From: Stramonita haemastoma
Lineage: Eukaryota > Mollusca > Gastropoda > Neogastropoda > Muricidae
NCBI GenBank assembly: GCA_030674155.1
Contig: CM060320.1
Location: 21,036,819-21,100,818, forward strand
Direction of reading: 5' to 3'
DNA: 64,000 nt
Shown one piece after another: positions 55,938-64,000 of the stretch. Position numbers and translations under genes: made by a program. Position 1 is the first letter of the stretch. Each line of letters begins with the position of its first letter. The notes under the pieces were generated by a model, which worked only from the letters and a program-made list of their open reading frames with translations, ran no database searches and was not told where the DNA came from.

Positions 55938-58596
55938 AATGATGATGATGATGATTATAGGTTCCAAATAATTTGCATACCTTTATTTTAATCAGAGAGA
56001 GAAAGAGAGAATTTTTCTTAGTTTTAGATTTTTTTATTTAGATATTCTATAACTATGTCACATGTGGTTTGTTGTAAGACTTGTAAAACTTGTATACTGC
56101 TGCTTTAACTTAAGTACTGTATGCATGTATACACTTTTTCTTCCTTTAAAATTATCATGTGCCTCTGTGACGATTCTGAACAATATGATTACACCATGCT
56201 GAGCAAAAGAAAGTTGTTGAATCTGATCTCATGAAAAACAATGGGACAGGTGACTGTTTCAGCTTTTTAATTATTTCGATAGGACAAAATTGAATCCTGA
56301 AAGACTTTGGGATGATAAGACTGCTAAGATTTTTTTTATAGAGTAGGTCCATGATTGATAAGGGATAGGAGAAAGTGGGCAGTACTGATCTTTGCTAGTA
56401 CTGCTAAATTTTTTTTTTTTTTTATCAAACTCTCAGACAGCAACTATTTTATCTTTCAAATGTGTGAAAATGCGTTGTACTGCTGTGAAGCACCTGACAA
56501 CGAGTCAGGCCCAGCACATCTAACTTCAGAATGGGAGAGAACTGATATCTTTTAAGTCCTTCTGTTTTTTGTTTTTTTTGTTTGTTTGTTTTTTTAAGGG
56601 CAGAATATTAGACCAAGACAGCAGAAAAAACAAGAAGAAGGTGACAGAAAGAAAAGGAATAAGACAGAAACAAAGTGAGGGATAGAAAAGAGGGAATTCT
56701 GAGCATAGAATTGGCAGAAGAGGAGGATGCTGGTTTTTTGTTGGTTTTTTTACTGACAAAACCCCGGCATCTCCATGGGGGGAGTCCTGCTGAATGAATA
56801 GACTGGAAGTTTTATGGTTGAGAAGGTGTACAATACAGTTTTGCTATAGAACAATATTTCAGCGGTTAGAATCAAAGACTGCCAGAACACCACAGTATGC
56901 TTGGAACACACTGATTCTTTTGTTAATTAAATGACATTGAAGTAAGCCTCCCTTACTGCTAAGAGTCATGATCCAGAATGAAAATAAAAACTGAGCATAA
57001 TCTTGTTTAGTTTTGTCAGATTTAGTGCTGTAATAATGACACTGAACTCATCACCCCCACTCCCCACCCACCCCCAAAAGATAACATAAACAGTGGAAAG
57101 TAAACATAACACTGTAAACAGTAACAAAGAAAAAAACAACATCTTTTAACTCTTCTCTGCTGCAGGGGCTTTCCTGTACGTGAAGGACATCTTGCAAAAG
57201 CCCCAGTTCAAGAACTACACTGTTGAAGATGTGAAAGCAGTCGTTCAGAACAACGACAAGCAACGCTTTCATCTGAAAACAGATGAAGAAACGGGCCAAT
57301 TAAAGATACGTGCCAACCAGGGACACACTCTTCAGGTATCTCAACAAATATTTTTCTTTTTTCTCTTACAAAATCATTTTTTGGGGGTGGGGGGTTGCAG
57401 AGGTATTAGGTTCACAATTGGTGAGATCGTGTGAGTACATCTTGAAGGTGGCCACATTCCATCTTCAGGTATGATGTCTAAACAGGATGCCACTGTGCAT
57501 ACATTTTTATTTTGTTATCCATTCCTACCTGGTGGATCAGTAGTCTAGAAAGGGAGAAGTCCAGGTTTGATTCCTGTTTTTCCCCAAAACTTTTTTCCTG
57601 TCCATTTAGACTGTGAGTGGTGGTCTTGGTGCTGGTCTTTTGGATAATGGTCTTTAGGATGAGACACTAAACCAAGGTCCAGAGTCCAACACACTTTTAG
57701 CACACATAAAAGAACCCAAGCAACAAGAGAGTTGTCCCTGGCAAAATTCTGTAGAAAAAGCTATGTTTGTAGGGAACAAATGCATTGTATGTAGATGGAA
57801 ATAGGGAGAAAAAAAAAACAGGGTGGCCCTGCACTTGTGGCCACGCACTTTTCCCAGGGAGAGCAGTTCAAATTTCATGCAGAGAAATCTGCCATGACTT
57901 AAAAGTTGTATAAATACCTACAGGTGATGGCCTGTTACTCTTCAAAAGGTGGAATGTGATCTAACATGTGTGCAAGATTGACTATGCAAATGTCTATGCG
58001 TGGGATCTTGATTTGGAGTCTCAAATGAAGGACTGTAAAAAATGTGAACCAGTACACATGTTGGTGCCAAAGAGGAAGTCTCTTCTATCTTAGAGACCAG
58101 TGTGTTGTACTGAACTCATGACCTTTCAATCAAGTTTCAAGCTTCATGCCCACTCAGCCAGCTAGGTTCCTGGTATTATTTTTCACAACAAAATCATTTA
58201 TTAATGTTTACATTATTACGGATAAAAATAGACTTCCTTGATACCGTTTTATGTTTAAGATATCACCCAAAGCTCGTGTTCATTTGCCAGGTAAGAGGAA
58301 GGGTCCACACCTGTTTGAACAGTTTAGAGAGTATATGTTCACATTCTGATTTTAGTGTGTGTTTTCGCCTTCAGTTTTCAGTTTAGAGGGTCTCTGCCTT
58401 TTTCACTTTTTTAATGAGGCCAAGATAAACCATTATATGCTTGACAAGAATAGTCCGTTTACAGCTTTTCCATCATAAGCATTTTTATTTTGTCATTAAT
58501 TGCTGTTCATAAGCATGGATTGAAAAAAAAAAACACTTGATAATATATAGTTTTGTTATATACATTGCACACACCCACACGTGCACACACATGCAC

Positions 58597-58685
<89 letters not shown>

Positions 58686-61525
58686 ACTACTTTCTTTTTC
58701 TTCTGTACCCCCCTGGATGTAATTAATAATGGATTTTGTTTTCGAGCGTGTATGTTATCTTTGCTACTTTTCTACTTCCAAACTGGTCCTGCTCAAGATA
58801 ATAGCTTTTCTCCCCCCCCCACCCCCCCTACTTCCCTCTTTTTAACAGGTGTCAGATCTTGATTTGGAACCCATCACCAGTGTGGAGCAGTTTCCAGTTG
58901 TCATACATGGTACCTACTACAGGTACTGGGATTCTATTCGACGCCAGGTAAGGCTAGCTCATTGATGTTAAACGTCATAGCTCAAGCTACAATACTTACT
59001 ACACTCCAGAATTCTGTGTTGTAGCTATTTATAGGGCTTTTTAAAATAAAAAAAACAACACTTAATGTGTTTAATCCAGTTCAAGTGGATTGGTAGTCTA
59101 GAGGTAACGCACCTGCCTAAAAAGTGAAAAGTTCGGGTTTTAAGTGTATGATGGTTCGATCCCCGTTTCTGCCCCCAACTTTCCCCCCATCTGCTAGATC
59201 TTGAGTGGTGGTCTAGGTGCTAGTCTTTTGGATGAGACGATAAACTGAGGTCCGGTATGCAATACTCATTTAGTGTATATAAAAGAACCCATGGCAACAA
59301 GAGAGTGTTTTTTAGCAAAAATTCTGTAGAAAATAGCTATTCTGATAGGAAACCAAATGCATATACAGTAAGGAAAAGAAAAAAAAAAGGTGGCACTGCT
59401 CTTGTGGAAACACACCCTCCGTAGGGAAAGCAATCCAAATTTCACACAGAGAAATCTGACAGTGGTATACAATGCAATACAATACAATACAATACAATAC
59501 AATACAATACAATACAATACAATATAATACAAAATAAATTTTTTAAAAGTACACGTGCTGTCATCTGAATCAGTTTCCTTATGAATGAGTCCTTTCCCTT
59601 TAACTGTCAGTTGCTTTGCTTGGTTTGGTTGGGGGTGTTTTTTGATTTAGTGTATTTTGTTTTTCGATGAAATGGCCTTCTCTTCCAAAAAGCAGGACAG
59701 GTTTTTAACATGTGTGCACAATGTTCTGTGTGCATTCACACATGCCACCTCAGTCCATAGTCTCATCTGAAGGACTTAATCGTAAACTTTCAGTCTGATT
59801 TACTCATCAAACTGGGAAGAAAGAGCAAGGCTTAGAAAAAAAAACAAAAAAAACAAGAACCTCGCTGTTTAAATTGTTAGGCAGGTGAATATTTTAACCA
59901 TCCTGCCACCTTCCTTGCTGTGTGTGTGTGCAGGGTCTGAAGAGGATGAAAAGAATGCATGTCCACTTTGCAGCTGGGGAGCCAGGCCAGAGCGGAGTCA
60001 TTAGCGGTAAGGGGAGAGATGGGACACGAAACATTATTGTTGTAACACAGTGGAGAAACACGAAACATTATTGTTGTAACAGTGGAGAAACATGAAACAC
60101 TACTGTTGTAGCACAGTGGAGAAACACTAACACTATTATTGAAAAAAACAACGTACACTATTATTGTAACAGAGTGGAGAAACCTGAAACATTATTATTG
60201 TAACAGAGTGGAGAAACACGAAACATTATTGTTGTAACAGAGTGGAAAAACACGAAACATTATTATTGTAACAGAGTGAAGAAACGTGAAACATTATTAT
60301 TGTAACAGAGTGGAGAAACGTGAAACATTGTTATTGTAACAGAGTGGGAAAACATGAAACATTATTGTTGTAACAGAGTGGAAAAACATGAAACATTATT
60401 ATTGTAACAGAGTGGAGAAACACGAAACATTATTATTGTAACAGAGTGGAGAAACACGAAACATTGTTATTGTAACATAGTGGAGAAACATGAAACATTA
60501 TTGTTGTAGCAGAGTGGAGAAACACGAAACATTATTATTGTAACAGAGTGGAGAAACATGAAACATTATTATTGTAACAGAGTGGAGAAACACGAAACAT
60601 TGTTGTTGTAACAGAGTGGAGAAACACGAAACATTATTATTGTAACAGAGTGGAGAAACACGAAACATTGTTGTTGTAACAGAGTGGAGAAACACGAAAC
60701 GTTATTGTTGTAACAGAGTGGAGATCTAAAAAAATTTTTTTAAAAACAAAGATAGAGTGGAGATCTTTCATCTCCCATCTCTGCACTATAGCTCGGGTGG
60801 GGGTATGGCTAGACAGTTAGGATGTGGCCTCTCAAAAGAGACTACATAAATACTACATTTCACCATGAAGACAAAGTGTATGCGATGGAGGGTTTTCAAC
60901 CACCACCCAAGGAAACCAAATGTCACACACTTCGCAGGTGTGTCCCAGTTTAGAAACCCGATGCTGCGATAGGACCGTGATGCTATGGGAGGTAATCCAC
61001 TTACCGCCCCCCATCATATTATGCTAATGAACAAAGACTTCCCTTGTGGTGGTCTTACACAACTGCATCGCTGCAGACTTTTACTTTGCTCACAGGTCTG
61101 TTCTTATTCAGAATGGTCTTGTCTGGATGGCTTGTGATGTGTTGTGTTGTTTTGCATTGTGTTGTAATGTAGTGCATTGCTTTCTGTTGGATTGTATTGT
61201 TGTTGTTGTTGTCTTTAATTTAACAGCTGTTCACTCTCAGTGATATTAGGCGAGGAAAGTGGGCAGTATAGTGGAAGTTGAAGGGAGTGGAAGGGGTGGA
61301 AGGAGAAAAGACAGGAGAGATCAGGATTGGATTGGATTGTATTGTATAATCACAGCAGTTTTAAGAGTTCTTCATGCTCTTTATTGGACACTAATTGGTG
61401 GTCTAGAGGTAACATGCCTGCCTAGAAAGCGAAAAGTCCAGGTCGGAATGTGCGGTGGTTCGAATCCTGTTTGGGCCCCAAACTTTCCCCCATCCATTAG
61501 ACCATGAGTGGTGGTCTGGGTGCTA

Positions 61526-61556
<31 letters not shown>

Positions 61557-62234
61557 CATGTGTTACACATCATATTTTAGCACACATAAAAGAACCCACA
61601 GCAACAAGAGGGTTGTTCCTGGTAAAATTCTGTAGAAAAAAGCCACTCTGATAAGGAAACAAATACAGTTGCAGACAGAAAAAAGTAAAAAATAATAATG
61701 GGTGGTGCTGCACTTGTGGCGATGTGCTCTCCCCGGGAAGAGCAGCCCGAATTTCATGCAGAGAAACCTGCTGTGACATAAAGTGGTATAAAAAAAATAA
61801 AATAAAATAAAACAGCAACTATTGTTGTCTGTCATATGAGGGAAAATATGTTGCACCATGGTTATTAAGCACTGAACTTGAAGTTTACCTGGAAGATTGT
61901 AAAAATCCCTTCACAAGACACCATCAAGGTTCAAATCCACAACTTCATGGACACATGGGATTGAAGCCTAATGGTCTTAACCACTTGGCTACACTATCTG
62001 TCATGATTATATAATTTTATTCTTCCTTAGAGAAAACAGGATTGATTTTTGCAGATGGATCATTTTTGTACCGTTGTTTCAGGCATGCGAAGCTCTTGTG
62101 ATGTGATCATCTACCTGGATCTGGAAAAGGCTCTAGCAGGTATGGATAAGTGGGGTGGGAATACATACTTTTTTTTCCTAAGGTGTGTGGTTTTTGGTGG
62201 CTTTCTGTCATTGGTGCTTGGAATGTCTGAAAGG

Positions 62235-62313
<79 letters not shown>

Positions 62314-62726
62314 GTGTGTGTGAACCATATGGATTTGCTACGAATGGTACGAGAGAAACGGGCCTACCTGTAGACATTTTAGAATTGAGATGATTTGATT
62401 TTGATCATTTGATTGAATAAAATGCCTAAGTTATGATGATGTATAAGCATAGATTTGTTTTAATTTTGATGTACATGTGTTCACATTGTGCAGGAGGACT
62501 GAAATAGAATTGAAATGATTTGATTTTGATCATTTGATTGAATAAAATGCCTAAGTTATGATGATGTATAAGCATAGATTTGTTTTAATTTTGATGTACA
62601 TGTGTTCACATTGTGCAGGAGGACTGAAATTTTTCCGTTCAGCCAACAGTGTGATACTGTGTGGAGGAAACGAAGATGGCGTCATCTCCACAGAATTCTT
62701 CAAGAGGGTGGTGGACAGGAAGACAG
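48607..62726 (+). CDS. TRPT1: TRPT1 right copy (exons 1-7; exon 8 beyond the window)
   Basis: Exons 48607-48618, 50403-50487, 57166-57335, 58849-58947, 59934-60006, 62083-62139, 62619-62726, with the same lengths and phases as the left copy and all open. The catalytic R20, H21, R81 and R172 are kept. Replacements versus the left copy: R39K, E70K, E181G, K184E and N195R, together with roughly as many silent changes. Intron 2 carries the 4.9 kb LTR element, so this intron grows from 1.9 to 6.7 kb. The terminal exon is expected just past 64000. A functional allele or paralogue is likely; whether the LTR insertion affects splicing is unknown. Confidence 0.93.
48724..49041. repeat. (CATA)n/(CA)n/(TA)n compound microsatellite (right copy)
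   Basis: Counterpart of 16185-16556 with fewer CATA units and extra GTGACA interruptions. It is followed by AAT (49107-49151) and GT (49262-49300) runs. Confidence 0.96.
49389..49683 (+). mobile_element. SINE-A, shared by both copies (right copy)
   Basis: Counterpart of 16941-17234 with the same TTTGACAGAGA target duplication (49378-49388 and 49684-49694). Insertion therefore predates the divergence of the two copies. Confidence 0.93.
50727..51591 (+). repeat. 5' LTR
   Basis: 865 bp, TG...CA ends, a (GA)n run at 50761-50795, and an AATAAA-type signal near 51478. It differs from the 3' LTR only in the GA run length and about five other positions, which implies a recent insertion. Confidence 0.93.
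51594..51611 (+). promoter_or_regulatory. primer binding site, tRNA-Ser-like
   Basis: TGGCGCTGCGAGCAGGAT starts two bases after the 5' LTR. It opens with TGG (complement of the CCA end) and resembles the 3' end of animal tRNA-Ser recalled from memory. The assignment needs a tRNA comparison. Confidence 0.6.
51682..53185 (+). CDS. gag: retroelement gag with CCHC knuckle, in two overlapping frames
   Basis: Frame 1 (51682-52557) starts MPANSKKRNRR and has a capsid-like helical region: LPKFSGAEDIDNFIREAKLL, AWVFGSLWGQAKQQIL, FFKRQQGLAESASEYATALR, LCWAFVNGLHSSSMRRDL. Frame 2 (open from 52322, stop 53183-53185) carries LHRLEAQIATLTAENAV, a possible coiled coil, then the zinc knuckle CWWCRRGGHREADC (C-x2-C-x4-H-x4-C). 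Beyond the knuckle is an unusual Arg/Pro/Ser-rich tail with a 12-Arg run and three PVPRR or PAPRR motifs. Natural continuity runs from frame 1 to frame 2 near 52321-52345, so a +1 shift or a 1-bp insertion lies there. It resembles retrotransposon gag families; no enzyme domains follow. Confidence 0.85.
53186..54740. other. non-coding interior of the LTR element
   Basis: About 1.55 kb, AT-rich, with stops in all frames and only poly-A runs (53232-53242, 53453-53474) standing out. This is where pol would lie in an autonomous element. Confidence 0.75.
54742..54758 (+). promoter_or_regulatory. polypurine tract
   Basis: GAGTTTGTGGGGGGAGG-type purine-rich run ending directly at the 3' LTR start. 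It is the expected plus-strand primer site. A short GCGCGGACGCTGAC near-palindrome sits just upstream. Confidence 0.7.
54759..55615 (+). repeat. 3' LTR
   Basis: 857 bp, nearly identical to the 5' LTR. The GA run at 54793-54818 is shorter. It is followed by the TTAC duplication and the remainder of the interrupted SINE-C. Confidence 0.93.
55616..55903 (-). mobile_element. SINE-C, head-side part separated by the LTR element
   Basis: Continues the SINE-C begun at 50670-50726: ATCCAGTCCCCGTGTGTATG through to the tRNA-like head at the right (minus strand GGATAGCCTAGTGGTCAG, GGTTCGAATC). A GA run (55904-55935) follows, as in the left copy. Confidence 0.85.
57530..57905 (+). mobile_element. SINE-B (right copy, downstream of TRPT1 exon 3)
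   Basis: Counterpart of 20300-20690 with the same head, body and AAATCTGCCATGAC tail. Confidence 0.8.
58602..58685. repeat. (CA)n microsatellite, TRPT1 intron 3 (right copy)
   Basis: Shorter allele of the tract at 21350-21540. Confidence 0.97.
59085..59530 (+). mobile_element. SINE-B with (ATACA)n tail (right copy)
   Basis: Counterpart of 21934-22388, including the pentanucleotide tail. Confidence 0.88.
60020..60725. repeat. 34-bp minisatellite in TRPT1 intron 5 (right copy)
   Basis: About 21 units of the same repeat as 22875-23845. Units near its start (60040-60160) are more degenerate. Confidence 0.96.
60833..61850. other. right-copy-specific segment in TRPT1 intron 5
   Basis: After the shared GACAGTTAGGATGTGGCCTC the two copies diverge completely for several hundred bp, then rejoin near AGTTTACCTGGAAGATTGTA (right) / AGTTGATCTGGAAGATTGTA (left). 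The right copy holds unassigned sequence (60850-61380), including TGTTGTGTTG runs, plus a full SINE-B (61385-61810) with an AAATAAAATAAAAT tail. The left copy instead has G/T-rich tracts and a fuller SINE-E. Confidence 0.8.
61385..61810 (+). mobile_element. SINE-B, right-copy-specific
   Basis: Head GGTGGTCTAGAGGTAACATGC with GGTTCGAATCC, body GAGTGGTGGTCTGGGTGC, CAAGAGGGTTGTTCCTGG, tail GTGGCGATGTGCTCTCC, CCCGAATTTCATGCAG, TGACATAAAGTGGTATAAA. It is the best-preserved SINE-B in the window. Confidence 0.88.
62236..62320. repeat. (GT)n microsatellite, TRPT1 intron 6 (right copy)
   Basis: About half the length of its left-copy equivalent (24847-25023) and without the GAGT interruption. Confidence 0.97.
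62380..62629 (+). repeat. 125-bp direct duplication copying the TRPT1 exon 7 acceptor (right copy)
   Basis: Units 62380-62504 and 62505-62629. Here the two acceptors are more alike than in the left copy: both read TTCACATTGTGCAGGAGGAC, whereas the left copy's real acceptor has GGGGGAC. Confidence 0.93.
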
Positions 62727-63007
62727 GTGAAAATGAATGATTATTCACTTTTTGTCTTTGGCACATTTCTGTTCATATATCTTGCCAATCCTTTGTTGAT
62801 TGCGAAGCAGCTAGCTTACTTACACGTAGCTGTTTGTGCTTGTGTATGTCTGTCTGGAAGCTGATTTCCGACTATTAATAATGATGATAATATATGGAAT
62901 TTATATAGCGCCGAATCTTGTGAAGCAAATTTGTAAATCAAAGCTCTTGCATTCAAATCAGTCATGCACATGCAACCTTTCACAAATAAAATGAATAATT
63001 TATATTT

Positions 63008-63009
<2 letters not shown>

Positions 63010-63064
<55 letters not shown>
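63010..63064. repeat. (CA)n microsatellite, TRPT1 intron 7 (right copy)
   Basis: Shorter allele of 25712-25809. From here to 64000 the sequence repeats the left copy: SINE-C fragment (63390-63580), GTGC-rich tract, and the start of SINE-E with an expanded poly-C tract (63889-63916). Confidence 0.95.
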
Positions 63065-63065
<1 letters not shown>

Positions 63066-63888
63066 CAAGGCGATGGAGATGGAGGACACTGATTGAAAGT
63101 AGGAACAGGTGTGAAGTGTTATGATGGAAGAAGATCCTAGGTAGGAAATAAGAGTGTCTTTAGGTTGGATTTGAATGTGTCAAATGAAGGATTTTGGCAA
63201 TGGGTTATTAGTTTATGTTTTGAATAAAAATGTGCAGATTATTATCTTGTCATTTGTGTGTGATAGGGCTTCTTTTGCAGCTTATGTATATTTGCTTTGC
63301 ATTGTAAACATGAGTGTAAGCTGTTTGATTATATCACAGCTAAATTGTGGGTGTGTTTGTGGGTGTGTGTGCACGCGTGCATTTTTTAATATTCTTTTAT
63401 TTCGAGGATAACGGAATAGGCACACATGTGCCTATTTATATCCAGTTCCTGTGTGTATGCAGTTTTGTAACAACAGCCTACTCTTCGGAAAAGTGGAACA
63501 GGTTTTAATGTGTGTGCAAGATATTCTGCATGTGTTCACACATGGGACCTCAGTTTATGGTCTCATCCAAAGAACGTGCATGTGTGTGCGTGTGTGTGCA
63601 TGCGCGCACATGTATGTGTGTGTGTGTATGCGTGTGCACGCAAGTGCATGCTTGTGTGTGTTGGTGCTTTCATGCCTGTGTTTTCTTGTATTTTGTAATA
63701 TCCTGCCTTATCTCACCAAAAATATGAAGGAAAATAAGTTTTTACATTGTTCCTTTTACATGTCTGTGAACCGTTTTCCCTTTTAAACACACCCAGAAAC
63801 AGTTTTCCTCTCCTTTTTTTTTCTTTTTTGATCCTCGGCTAGAGCATCAAGGCCCACTAATGGTGAGATTTTGCATTTGTGACTGTAT

Positions 63889-63920
<32 letters not shown>

Positions 63921-64000
63921 AAGGTAGCTGCATTCCGACTTCGGGGATGTTTGCTGGGTATGTCCCTTTTTCCATAACCCACCAAACACTGACATAGATG

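Larger units (their letters stand above)
39449..64000. other. right copy of the MED6-TRPT1 duplicated block
   Basis: Colinear with 6464-26749, from MED6 exon 7 to the intron after TRPT1 exon 7. It is longer mainly because of the LTR element (50727-55615) and a SINE-B-containing segment (60833-61850). The first bases after the gap match the left copy poorly (two bases fewer than 6464-6482), as expected at a contig edge. Confidence 0.93.

Overview
This is nuclear DNA from an intron-rich animal. Five gene models (three different single genes plus one gene pair seen twice) carry GT-AG introns whose phases join cleanly. Microsatellites, mainly (CA)n, are very dense, and at least five tRNA-derived SINE-like families recur. 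The SINE tails and the AAT-repeat element with a TATAGCGCTATA core are of a type I associate with gastropod molluscs, probably caenogastropods. That placement is inference from memory and was not searched.

Layout. (1) 372-3758, plus strand: the 3' half of DNAAF10 (WDR92), with exons running off the left edge. (2) 5617-15160, minus strand: a complete eight-coding-exon MED6 (Mediator subunit 6, 234 aa), convergent with DNAAF10. (3) 16067-27264, plus strand: a complete eight-exon TRPT1 (tRNA 2'-phosphotransferase, 251 aa), divergent from MED6 across a ~0.9 kb shared upstream region. (4) 30860-34766, minus strand: a gene for an RCC1-repeat propeller protein of about 399 aa. (5) 34767-39348: SINEs, microsatellites and a LINE scrap, ending in a 100-N scaffold gap. 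(6) 39449-64000: the MED6-TRPT1 block again, colinear and nearly identical. It starts inside MED6 exon 7 exactly at the gap and is cut by the window end before TRPT1 exon 8. The second MED6 lacks one base in exon 4. The second TRPT1 is open through exon 7.

The repeated block is the main structural feature. Because it begins at the gap and differs by clean presence/absence of mobile elements, an uncollapsed second haplotype is at least as likely as a true tandem duplication. The differences act as natural insertion/empty-site pairs: reciprocal SINE-A insertions with target duplications, and a 4.9 kb LTR element present only in the right copy. That element has near-identical LTRs, a tRNA-Ser-like primer site and a 4-bp target duplication. 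It encodes a gag with a CCHC knuckle and no recognisable protease, reverse transcriptase or integrase, so it looks like a gag-only, non-autonomous (TR-GAG-like) retroelement.

Other points of note are tandem repeats that duplicate splice sites. In MED6, a 29-bp unit carries both a donor and an acceptor and is repeated 7-8 times at the exon 4 donor. In TRPT1, a 125-bp duplication copies the exon 7 acceptor and would bring in a stop codon. A 34-bp minisatellite starts at the TRPT1 exon 5 donor. The genes work in separate systems: cilia/dynein assembly (DNAAF10), transcription (MED6) and tRNA splicing or NAD-dependent RNA end metabolism (TRPT1). No functional cluster is implied.
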